From Parelaphostrongylus tenuis (Eukaryota > Nematoda > Chromadorea > Rhabditida > Metastrongylidae), in the NCBI GenBank assembly GCA_019055375.1, contig JAHQIW010000337.1, forward strand, positions 1 to 64,000: 64,000 nucleotides of DNA. Reading direction: 5' to 3'. Of this stretch, positions 27,997-37,384 are shown piece by piece (position 1 is the first letter of the stretch; every line of letters starts with the position of its first letter). The translations under genes and the position numbers were made by a program. Under the pieces are notes generated by a model. That model ran no database searches. It was not told the DNA's origin and was given only the letters and a program-made list of their open reading frames with translations.

Positions 27997-28322
27997 AAGA
28001 AATGACTATCGCAATTTTCAATAGTACTGGATTTGATAAAAGTAGCGGATAATTCCCATTGAGGTATCTAGCTATAACAATAGGATAATGTTGCACACTG
28101 AACCTTGTTTAACTATTCATGTTTTCTGAGAGACATTTTTGATGTGATCACGGACAATGAGTCAGCGATCTCATCAATGGCTCTAGAATCCGATTTCAAA
28201 AGCGTTCGAAAAGGTTTCAATTCAATTCAATTGTGAGCTTTTTGACAACTTCCACTGAAACGATAAGAATTAGTTGGCTGAGCGAGGACTTTGGTGGCCA
28301 TCAGAACTGGTGGAACACTTCT

Positions 28323-28694
28323 CTAAACACGATTCTCATTATGTTTTTTATGGTGTTTATCTGAAGATGCTTTACCAGAGAACAATGTTGACAAGTGAGA
28401 CATCACATGGTGACAGAGAAAAAAATTTTTCTCTTGGTAGGTGCAACGAAAACAAGTAAAAGAGGCGTTGGTGTCCTCTAGCTGGTTACAAACAAATATT
28501 CCTTTGGAAAGACTGAAATAGCTGATCTTGTCCTTTGGGCAAAAAGGAGAAGTTACTGTGGCTTCAAAAGCCATCGCATCATAAGGCTTGTCCTTTTTAT
28601 GTTTGCACGGGCATGTTATCAAGATCTGGATTCTCCAAGGAGATTCTCTACCATTCGGCAACTTTTTTTCTTCATAGTGTGGAGAATAACACAT
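28323..28694 (-). CDS. Unrecognised 123-codon ORF
   Basis: Near its C-terminus this open frame has CFRC, then eleven residues, then HVMSH: an approximate C-x2-C-x11-H-x3-H arrangement close to, but one residue short of, a classical C2H2 finger. It lacks the hydrophobic positions expected of one. No splice consensus flanks it and a competing plus-strand frame overlaps it. It is probably a chance frame, listed because of its length. Confidence 0.12.
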   Translation of the reverse strand: MCYSPHYEEKKLPNGRESPWRIQILITCPCKHKKDKPYDAMAFEATVTSPFCPKDKISYFSLSKGIFVCNQLEDTNASFTCFRCTYQEKNFFLCHHVMSHLSTLFSGKASSDKHHKKHNENRV

Positions 28695-29402
28695 TTATCA
28701 CACCACCCATTCGGTGAATAGTCTTAAAGAGTACTCAAAGTACAAACTTTGATAACTGTTATTAAAACATTCCTAGTTCTTTCCTTTTCCACATTATACT
28801 TATTTGCCGTCCATAAAAGAAAAATCAAGAAAATGAACTTCATTCACTTTGAGAAAAAAAAGTGACTTTCAAATTGTCCTTTCGACACATTTTTGAAATC
28901 TCGATTTTTGTTGTGCCTTTGGGAACAGCCATGAGGTGATCTTGATTTCTGCGCAAAAAATATAATAAAACGCTTCCGAAACATCCACTGTCGTGTTTCT
29001 ATGAACTGTGCAAATCTAGTGGCGTACTAGGAAAATATCAAAGATTTTTTATCTAGGCGCTCTTTTGAAACGACTTCAAAGTGGTCCGCCCATTCGAAAC
29101 TGTACTCATCAACGCATTTCCTCCACAGATCCGTTATGTTGCAGATGAATTCATGGAAACCCATTGTCTAAGGCATATCGTGTAATTTTATATTTGCACA
29201 TACGTCAGTAGAATAAATAGATAACATGAAGAGTTGAAGTCACAGGAGATTCAGAGGATCTGGTATTGATTTAAAAACCGCGATGGATTTTTTTCGGCGA
29301 ACTGCTGCCAGACACAGCTTGTTGACAATACTGACTTCACTTCTTTAGCTTCTTCGGCGGTGGAATAATGCTACAAATATATTCATTAATGTTAAGTGAT
29401 CT

Positions 29403-29530
29403 GCAAAACTTTGACGTCAAACGAGAATCGAACCAGCATTTCACCGTCGCTGTCGGAAACGAAGATGCGCCGTTCGATTCCCGTCTGATGTCAAAGTTTT
29501 GTACATTATCCAACATTATTGGGTATACGA
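29403..29530. repeat. Palindromic family 2 SINE remnant
   Basis: The left arm (29403-29444) reads GCAAAACTTTGACGTCAAAC and contains GAATCGAACC. The right arm (about 29459-29501) reads GTTCGATTCCCGTC, then TGATGTCAAAGTTTTG. They are imperfect inverse complements around a loop of about 15 bases, each holding the B-box end of a family-2 element. The plus-oriented arm continues into the family tail, CATTATCCAACATTATTGGG. Confidence 0.8.
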
Positions 29531-29660
29531 TTTGACACCGTATTTTGAGCCTCTCATGAGGTCTGCTATGGGCATTCATACAGTGCTAGATACGTGTTTC
29601 GGTTTACAACCCGTCATTTTCGTTCAATCACTTCCTCGAGGCCTACCTTCATAAAGAGGA
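29530..29660 (-). repeat. Dispersed repeat R4, copy b
   Basis: TGAGGTCTGC, CATACAGTGCTAGATACGTG and TTTCGG appear in the inverse order and orientation of the copy at 49700. It begins directly downstream of the family-2 palindrome. Confidence 0.6.
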
Positions 29661-29867
29661 ATCGACGGCAAACTTTTCACACTTGACGTACTGTCAAACA
29701 ATCCCAACCTCAAGCGAAGTTTGAAAATAGTCGATTGGAATGTTTGTTACATTAGTGAGTATATTTGTAACTTCATACCACCGTTAACAAAGCGGTTACA
29801 CAAGAGGAATTATTGTTGATTATCCACTATCTGGCAACGCAACTGGAATCAATAAAAATACTGCTTG

Positions 29868-30003
29868 CCAGACTAAAACGTTGACGGTCGTTTGCTGACA
29901 GATTGATGCGTTTTAGCTTAGAAGAGTGGTGGCATCGGTAGAGCAAATGGTTAGCACGCGCCCCGGAAAGGGTAAAATTCTTCGATTGTTGAGCTGACAT
30001 GCG
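29868..30003 (+). repeat. Family 2 SINE, copy d, 3' truncated
   Basis: Carries the 5' module (AAAACGTTGACGGTCGTTTG, CTGACAGATTGATGCG) and a tRNA-like head GGCATCGGTAGAGCAAATGG. The match fades after GAGCTGACAT, so the usual tail is missing. Confidence 0.75.
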
Positions 30004-30674
30004 GTCTTTATAAATCTTTAAAATCATGACCGACATTTCGGCAGCGCCTTTATCAGAGCCACGACGATTCGAAACGAGTGTCCACATCAGTCGCTTTTCG
30101 CACAATGTAAAAGGTTACGAGGACCACCGTGCGATGAACAACTGCTGTGAACATGCGCTGCGAAACATCATGGCACTGCTAAGGGCGAAACTGCCGAAAG
30201 GTTAACCCCAAGTATAAAGAATAATGAAAACCCTGTACCGGTCCAACAATCACAAGAAAATGTTGAACACCTACACCCAGGTTAAATACAAGTTGGAACT
30301 CGAATTTGTACTCTCAAATCTTAGCCAGTACAAACTTCGATCATTGAATGTTTGAACAGCTAAGCATTCACTATAACTACCAATCCATGTAATTATACAG
30401 AGAGTTTAGTAAAAATCGAAAGGTCGATTCTCAGTAGACCACGTTGTAGAAAACGAAAACATCCATGTAAACTTACTTTTTTTGTATAATGACGGTAATT
30501 CTTCCTCAAATCTGATAGGTGACACTACGGCGACTTCGCCTCTTTAAAACTTAGACATTTTATATCGAACCATACCTTTTATTTCAAGTGTTATTTTAAG
30601 ATCGCGGTCAAACTTTAATATAACTCATAATTGTTATTTGAGCTAAGATATCATGTTGTCTGTCAATAGGCTCT

Positions 30675-30760
30675 TGTACAGCCCGATACATGTGTTTCTG
30701 CCTTGCAGCCTCGTCAGTCGAGCAGGCCCTTCGCCTTTAGCCAATCCTCTTGGGGTGCTC
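30675..30760 (-). repeat. Dispersed repeat R4, fragment c
   Basis: GCCCGATACATGTGTTTC and TGCAGCCTCGTCAG match the R4 core and are the inverse complement of 31280-31318, so this fragment is the outer arm of a larger inverted arrangement around the foldback at 30847-31144. Confidence 0.5.
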
Positions 30761-30846
30761 TAGTCATTCTACTTAAAGTAGACGGCGACCAACGATTTGT
30801 GCAATCGCCGCCAAGTGAAAAATCACAAGACCGGCAATTTTCGTTG

Positions 30847-31144
30847 CTCGATTGCTCTTCGCTGGTGTTTTTGTAATATTACACCTTTTATTTTCAGTTT
30901 TTATCGAGACCACGCCTAAATTTCATCATGTCAAATAATCATTTTTGAGCCACGCATGCCATGTGGTCTGTTGAAATGGGCTGACTTATAGAGCCCATTT
31001 TATAAGTCAGCCCTTTTTAACAGACCACATGACATGCGTGGCTCAAAAAGGATTATTTGGCATATTGAAATTTGAGCTGCGGCATCAAGAAACACTCGAA
31101 ACGAAAGATATAATATATTAAGTATACTAGCCAAGAGCAATCGA
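30847..31144. mobile_element. Foldback (MITE-like) element, about 300 bases
   Basis: Two arms of roughly 145 bases are inverse complements. The outer ends share CGATTGCTCTT (left) with its complement AAGAGCAATCG (right). The inner halves share the TTTGAGCCACGCATG block and GTGGTCTGTT at high identity. The unpaired centre is about ten bases. A separate single-arm copy lies at 31310-31385. No protein is encoded, so it would depend on another element's transposase. No target-site duplication was established. Confidence 0.75.
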
Positions 31145-31279
31145 GTGTACAACACTCTGTAATCGGTGATAATTTCACCGGACATAGAGTGTAAAACCTT
31201 CGTCGTCTCTAACTCTTAATGTAGGTACTGGAGCACCCACACAGTACTGGCAAAAAATGAAAGAGTATCTGCATGACTG

Positions 31280-31390
31280 ACTACAACGCAAGGTCGAAAC
31301 ACGTGTATCGGGCTCTATAGGTCAGCCCATTTTAACAGACCACGTGACATGTATAGCTCAAAAATGATCTTTGGCATATTGAAACTATGC
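31280..31390 (+). repeat. Third foldback arm with R4 edge
   Basis: CGAAACACGTGTATCGGGCT (R4 core) is followed by TCAGCCCATTTTAACAGACC and TAGCTCAAAAATGATC, a single-arm copy of the foldback at 30847-31144. The join suggests the arm and R4 moved or were duplicated together. Confidence 0.6.
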
Positions 31391-31809
31391 GATATATCAT
31401 ACCATGAATAATTGTTTTTTCTAATATTTTTACATCTACTGGCAATTTGAGGCAAAAATCAGTTCAAATATCTACCTATTATATGAGGTACATGGTATGA
31501 CTACCCATATGGGAAGGGTCAGCGGTGCGTCGTCACACAGAGCAATCAATGAACATCATTCAAAACAGGAAATAATTCTGAGATGAGGTGCCATATTGTA
31601 TGTTATCTTCAGACAATCTCCGCCTCTAATCATTGCTGTGTTCCCGGAATTTATCCAAAAGACCTCAGGAGCTCTCCACTCCAACATTTTCAACTTTTCT
31701 CAGGACTTTTAATCGCCACCGTTCTGCCTTTGTGTTCTATGTGCAAATAGAGGAATACTTGTTCAACTCTCTAGCTTTTCATCTGAGCAATCTTTGAAGC
31801 GGATACAAA

Positions 31810-32154
31810 GTGGTTTCCCATTTTGCCCATCTATTCAAAATCACATCTCTTAGAGGAAATCGAGTACATCTTACCAGAACTCATACAGTCTCCGTTTCAA
31901 GAATCAGTACAGACCAAGCAATCCTCTGTTTTATAGAGACGGTCATACAAACGGTTCCGAATAAAGTGGCGACAAAATGTAGAGGTGGAACTCCTGTAAA
32001 TCTTACACGATTTGTCAGACCACTGTTTCGCCAACAACTTTTGGTGGCGACACTTATCTCGTTTATTATAGGGAGTATTTTGGAAGTTTTTTCTTATTTG
32101 AGCCTAGCATATTGTCGTTCTCTTCAAGGAGGTTATCTCTCTTTTTCAGCCTGA
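31810..32154 (+). CDS. Unrecognised 114-codon ORF
   Basis: The C-terminal third holds one hydrophobic stretch (LLVATLISFIIGSILEVF) that could span a membrane. The frame ends just after a TTTTTCAG acceptor-like site, suggesting chance rather than a terminal exon. No family recognised. Confidence 0.12.
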   Translation: MVSHFAHLFKITSLRGNRVHLTRTHTVSVSRISTDQAILCFIETVIQTVPNKVATKCRGGTPVNLTRFVRPLFRQQLLVATLISFIIGSILEVFSYLSLAYCRSLQGGYLSFSA

Positions 32155-32339
32155 CGTCGGTGACTGCTCATCTGTAGCCATTTCAAGTAGTTATTTATCA
32201 TGTCAAGTCAGTAACTCCTGTCTTTCTTCCGCATAAGTGCACACGTATCTATTCGATGGATGTTTCGGGCAGGTGTGTTTTCCATGCGTGAAGAAATGAG
32301 AAGAGAGGTAGTGCACTAGTATGTTTTTATAGCTCGCCT

Positions 32340-32490
32340 TTCGATACCGTTTCTTAATGTAGCCATTTGTTTGTTACCTGCTGTACAAGAGGAGGTGGAC
32401 AAATGTTTTGAGTTGTTGAGTGAACAGTCAAAGTATATTTAGTTCACACGAGGAAGACCAAAGGAAAACTGGCTTCCAATCTAAAATACA
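32340..32490 (+). repeat. Dispersed repeat R5, copy b
   Basis: Partner of 22640-22850 (matching blocks are given there). This copy contains stops in the frame that is open in its partner, so if the ancestor was coding this copy is dead. Confidence 0.5.
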
Positions 32491-32941
32491 TTCAAATACA
32501 CCTTTACAAAAGTAGCTTTAACACAGATGGCGCCGAAAGGTAAGCAACAAAACACTCCATCTTTCCTATTTTTCACATACGAAAAAAGTGTTTGAAAGAT
32601 GTACCAAAGAGGTACGTTCGCATGGGAGTTGTAAATAGAAGTTACTACACTTCGCACGACATATGTTCATGGCGAATATCCTCAAATAAACACTCAGTGA
32701 CCTAAGGTCAAAAACGAGACCTTGGTAATATGATTGAAACAATAATATGCCAAACCAACATGGGTTGAGGTTCTGTAACTCTCTGTTACTGCCGGTATTT
32801 GAGAGAGTTCAAAAAATAGTGGTCTGACAACTTTATAAAAAATCATAGGAGTTTCACTCTTTGTATTAAGCCGCTGATTAATTCGCAACTACCTGTATGA
32901 CGTCTATTTGGATCAGAGGATTGCTTGGTATGTCCTAATTC

Positions 32942-33763
32942 TTAAAACGGAGAGTGCATAAGTTCAAATGCACTAAACCTGATCTCGCGTAAGATATTCA
33001 GTGATGGATATACAGGAAAATGGAGTAGGCCACATTGTGGCTGCACAAAGGAACACAGAGATGAAAAGTCATAAAGTTGGACAAATTCTTTTATGAGCAC
33101 ACATGGGAGAGAAGGGAGCAGCGGTGACGACTTGAAGTGATCATAAGAATCTTGGGGCAAGCTCAAAAAAAAGTGTACGGATACATTCCAAACTTTTCGA
33201 GTAACTTGTAGGAGTTAAGGCGGAAGATATAACACTTCTCCAACAATAAATATTCTGGTATGATATAATACGTTCAATCCATGAGGAAAGAGAAGTCGTC
33301 AAAGCGTTACTTATCAAAACCAAAGAAAACATTAATCTCGCGCAAGCTTTCAATAAGGGCATTTCGTGGGCGACTTAGCGTTTGAGCTAAGATTTCAATA
33401 GCGGAAAAGTAGCGTAAAAGAATGAATAACGAAATTATGCATTCGGTTACAAGATTTGTAATGCACAGTTCCCTAACGACGCAGGAGAGATTACCTAGAA
33501 GAATCACGATACGAGTGAGGGTGTGGTTCTAACAAAAAGTATGTTTGAAATCAAGAGCAGTGTCTTAAATAGGTTCCAGTTATGTGGGCATCAATTTCAC
33601 TTCGAAGTAACCAGTTCTGAGATATTCTTCTGAATAACTTGGCAACAACATTGAAAAAGATTCGGAGTAAGCACTCAATCATGAGGTTAACGAATAAAGA
33701 AAAATTTACTCGACCAATGTGAATAACATCACATGACGTTGCTTTTGTTGAATTTGCAGTCAT
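32942..33763 (-). pseudogene. Hydrophobic frames, possibly a decayed 7TM chemoreceptor
   Basis: Four minus-strand frames lie head to tail. From the high end: a Met-initiated frame with FSLFVNLMIECLLRIFF; then, after a frame change, FKTLLLISNILFV preceded by NWNL; then CIISLFILLRYFSAIE; then SNALTTSLSSWIERII. The order (membrane segment, short basic loop, NL-K-LLLISN segment, a later L-ER-I motif) is reminiscent of nematode Sra/Srab/Srb receptors, which carry a histidine-rich loop before TM2 and an ER motif after TM3. At least two frame changes and stops are needed. I cannot name a family with certainty; AT-rich DNA also yields hydrophobic frames by chance. Confidence 0.22.
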
Positions 33764-33886
33764 TTAAGTGATCGACAAAAAGATGTCATTTCTACTTTCT
33801 ATGTACTTTGAAAATATATATGTTTCGTTATTGAGAATTCAAACCTTTGTGAAGAACATGTATTTCAGTAATCGTTGAAAAGTAAT

Positions 33887-34682
33887 AGGTTGAGGAAAAA
33901 GTTCTGAGTTGTAAAACACTTATTTATGCACCTATTACACCCGAACAAAGACAAAACTAATAGTCAACGTACTCCCCTTCAACTTCTAGCACTTCCTCCC
34001 ACTTCTCCGGCGAAAGATCAGTTCCGCGGTCACGAAATCCCGATTTCATGCTGTTAAGAAAATGAATGACCAAACTGTGCAATTAAATATTGGCACCAAA
34101 CTTTTTGTCGCGCAACCAGTGCTTTCACTGAACGAAGCAAGTGATAGTCGCTTGAAATCAAACTCGGACTGTATGGAGAGTGTTCAAGAATGGTCCGCCC
34201 AGCATCACTCAAGCATTTCTTTGTCAGTTTTGCGGTGTGAGGCTTTGAGTTGTCTTGTTGCAAAACGATTCAAACTCCGTTGGGTAGAGGTCGGCGAACA
34301 CGCTCCAAAATCTCACAATACAGAGCAGCCGTCATGCTCTGTCCCTTTTTGAAGAACTCACAGAACAATTTCGCTTTGCCCTCAAAAGATAACAAGCATT
34401 TGCTTCTTCTTCTGCAAAATCTTTGACTGAAGTACTTGATGACTTCTGTCCTTCTGATAAGCATTGGTTATGCCTGTATGGATTGTCGAAGCCTACCCTC
34501 TTTTCGCCCATAGTCACAATATCTTCCAAAAGTACAAAATTATTAACTCCAGCTTGAATAAGTAGATAAAATATGCTCAATCAACGCGGGAGAAGACGGG
34601 CTTTCAAATGAGTTCAAAAACACAAAAGTGGACGACACCCAAAATAGTTACAAGCATTTTCTCAGAATTTTCCCCCAACCTA
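33887..34682 (-). mobile_element. Internally deleted mariner transposon with both TIRs
   Basis: The left TIR starts at 33887 (TAGGTTGAGGAAAAAGTTCT) and the right TIR ends at 34682, reading TAGGTTGGGGGAAAATTCTG on the minus strand. Both are flanked by TA, the mariner target. At about 796 bases it is far shorter than the usual 1.3 kb. The right end runs straight into the middle of the transposase, so the N-terminal DNA-binding half is deleted. The coding remnant is described separately. The family (DD34D mariner) is established; immobility is inferred from the deletion and frameshifts. Confidence 0.92.
33957..34560 (-). pseudogene. Mariner transposase, C-terminal catalytic half, broken
   Basis: Recognisable pieces in order are LEDIVTMGEKRVGFDNPY (first catalytic block, where the family usually has GDEKW, so the aspartate is gone), YCEILERVRRPLP, QQDNSKPHTAKL (second catalytic aspartate kept), PYSPSLISSDYHLLRS (third aspartate kept) and a C-terminal LSPEKWEEVLEVEGEYVDY just before TAG at 33957-33959. 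Exactly 34 residues separate the second and third aspartates, the DD34D spacing. At least two frame changes and loss of the N-terminal helix-turn-helix domains make it non-functional. Confidence 0.9.
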
Positions 34683-34689
34683 TCAAAAC

Positions 34690-35940
34690 TTGACAGCCAC
34701 AACTTCACAACTTAACAGTCACTCAGAAGTACCGCATCAGTCTCTGCGAATACTGAGAAGTCAGATAAGGCCACATAGATTAGGCCAATCTTCTTTGCTG
34801 AAAAAGAAGCGCTTAAATGAACACAATCTCATATTCTTGTACAACAACTGTTCACCGCACTATGAAGAAACCTTCACAAGCTAGAGTGAAGAAGGAGTTC
34901 AAGAAAATGATGTCACTCTAGGGCAGTGTGCGAACGGTTTCTATCTATTCATGCTAGTTTTGAGGTAGAAAAGCACGAACCCCAACAATCGATAATATCA
35001 GCAATGACTTTAATGTCAAGAAACTGCGTTTTTTTCTCAAGAAATTTCATGCCTAGCTAAAGGTAACGTTTGTAAAATGTTTCAAGCCTCTTCGAAGTCA
35101 TCAGAGCCTTTTCTTGAACCTCTCGCTGCCTATCACAGAGATACGGCGGTGAACAACAGATTGTTAACCTAGAAGGATCTTTGAACATTCTTGCAGGCTA
35201 GATATCTAAGTTGTGAAGCGAGGTTTATGAATAAAGGATGATCTAAGTGTAATATAAGGTAGAGCATCACAATTTTTGAGAGCGACAGAACAAACTAAAT
35301 GGGGCTATGTAGTCATTTCTTCAACTTTTTTTTCCTATTCCATACCTACTTGATACAACACAAGCGAAGAACAGAATCATCAATAGACTGGAAATAAAAC
35401 GCAAAATTGGACGTGCGCTGTCATAGGGTTCTATAGAATTCTATTCATTGGAAATATGAATAAGCAACTGAGTCAACAGATTTCGTATCCAATCCTTTTT
35501 TTGCGTTTCTCGAGACGCGCAAAGTGCAAGCGGACAACCGCTCTTCTCAAGACTCCTCTACACAATGCAAGTTCTAAGTAACCTTAGATCTACAGAGATA
35601 CACATATGCACAGAGCATGATCCAGGATTTTTGAGATTACGTGTTGATTTGACCGATCTAGCTTAGAAGAAGGCGAGACCATCGGAACATCTGTCAAAGT
35701 CCAGTATATTCTGCTAATGCAAAGTCGTGTCTGCTCAAGAGAAAGCTCTAACCTATCGAACAGTGCCTTTTGTTGTTCAGAAATCTGACTTGATTCGTCA
35801 TCACAAACTATACCCTCGAAAGCCATATTCAATTAATTCTCTGTGCTGCATCCATTATCGACGAGGGCTTTTAGATGTCGTATAGGTCAGATGTTGCTTG
35901 AATGTTTGCTCTTTGCATACGTCTTTGAATGTTTGCGATT
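34690..35940. other. Intergenic DNA, nothing recognised
   Basis: No repeat family or exon supported. The minus frame at 35590-35832 and the plus frame at 34690-34884 match nothing I know. Confidence 0.45.
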
Positions 35941-35960
35941 AGATTTCCTTGAAATCAGGC

Positions 35961-36080
35961 GTGGTTTCGAGGTCATCACCACAAGCAGTCGGTAGTCTCG
36001 GTCATCCGTGGAAGCGTTTCTCATATGAGTCTGGTGACAGTCTACCGACCGCAGTGGAGTGGGAATCTTGGCTATTCCAG
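35961..36080 (+). CDS. Exon-like segment, unknown protein
   Basis: A TTTCCTTGAAATCAG acceptor-like sequence precedes an open stretch of about 40 codons (starting VVSRSSPQAVGSLGHP and ending WESWLFQ), followed by CAG then GTTATT, a permissible but weak donor. Residue composition is more protein-like than the surrounding hydrophobic frames. The longer overlapping frame (36025-36489, 154 codons, another phase) has no recognisable motif. No partner exon identified. Confidence 0.22.
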
Positions 36081-36788
36081 GTTATTATGGAAAATTTATA
36101 CAGAACTGTTATTGCTGCGTTGCCTTCACCTTTACACCACATTCAAGTTCCCTAAAAGAGACGTGCCAAGAATGACTTTCTGTGAACATGTTATGTCTTC
36201 ACAAGCGACAGATTTCGACGGCTTCTTCGAAGGCAGAGTAATGCCGTTTTTCTACTGGCCGTCTATATTCAGTGGAATTTGCCTCGCCAAAATCCAGTTG
36301 TTTCGAACATGCACTTATGATATGGCACTTATGAGAACTTCGGCTAACTACGTCAAACACAGTACGATGCATTTGAGATATAGCAAAACACAGACCCCTG
36401 AAAGCTGTCCATCCTTCCTGGAAGACACTAGCATTCATTTTACCCAACCTCTATTAAAGAAAAATTTCTCACATTATTTCGATTTCTAAGGATATTTAAT
36501 CCATAGTATCCCGGGCACAGAGCTGTTAGACGATGAGGAGATGTGGTTCGTGACGTTTGAGTAAATTCCGTTAACAAATTTTTTGACGTAAAATAAATTT
36601 GCTGAGTACCGTTGATACGAGTTTTCCACAATTTTGGTTATTGACTGGTGTTTGGTGTTGCACTAACAAAGTACAATTTTCATAGCATATGGCATGGCTG
36701 GCTATCCATTTTGTACATGATTAGCAGGCTAATCGCTCTTTTGAATAGAATGGGCTATCATTTTGATTATAAAGAACTTAAGCTCGAA

Positions 36789-37380
36789 TTAGGCTGGTAA
36801 AAAAGTAATTGCAATCTATGCAAAGATGACGAAATGCAACGTTTGATATCGTAATATACTCTTAATGTGATTAATTTTCTTAATATGATTAATTTACACA
36901 TCATTCAATGCTTATTTACCGATTTATGCTTTGTTGCTAATGATGTTTCACTCGCTAATTATTTTCTATTACTTTAGAATAAGAAAAGGATGCTGGCTGG
37001 TGCGAAGGTAACTGCGGTTTCAAACCGCGAGATCAGAATGGGTGGTGGAGCAGCAAAGAGAACTTAGCAACACCAACAGCGTATTTATTCTAAAAACAAG
37101 TAGCAAACAACATACAGTACAGTCAGCGTGGTTCAAAAAGTTTTGCGAAGGAGACGCGTTTAAACAGTGCATAAAAGGTATAAACCGCAATCACTTTTGC
37201 ACCAATCTGATAGGAAGTCATGCTGGGAAAAGCAATCATTCGAGCTGATCCTCTTATGACTACATGAGGTGTTGCAAAGAAACTCGACGTTGAGGAGTCT
37301 ACCACTTCCGCCATTTGAAGCAAATTACGAAAGTAATTGTGGTTTTGGTATGGTCCAAAACCGCAATTACATTTGCACTA
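36789..37380. mobile_element. Cluster of mariner-type TIRs (MADE1-like MITE remnants)
   Basis: Five TIR-like motifs recur: plus at 36789 (TTAGGCTGGTAAAAAAGTAA), 36995 (GGCTGGTGCGAAGGTAACTG) and 37327 (ACGAAAGTAATTGTGGTTTT); minus at 37182-37210 (AAACCGCAATCACTTTTGCA) and 37355-37380 (CCAAAACCGCAATTACATTT). They match the TTAGGTTGGTGCAAAAGTAA-type end I know from the human MADE1/Hsmar family of cecropia-type mariners. 37327-37380 is a complete short hairpin of the MADE1 kind. 36995-37210 is an inverted pair about 216 bases long with no transposase. The similarity is to a subfamily of ends, not evidence of transfer. Confidence 0.65.
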
Positions 37381-37384
37381 GCGC

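Noticed and set aside
28323..28694. C2H2 zinc-finger gene
   Set aside because: The C-x2-C-x11-H-x3-H spacing is off by one, hydrophobic core residues are missing and there is no second finger.
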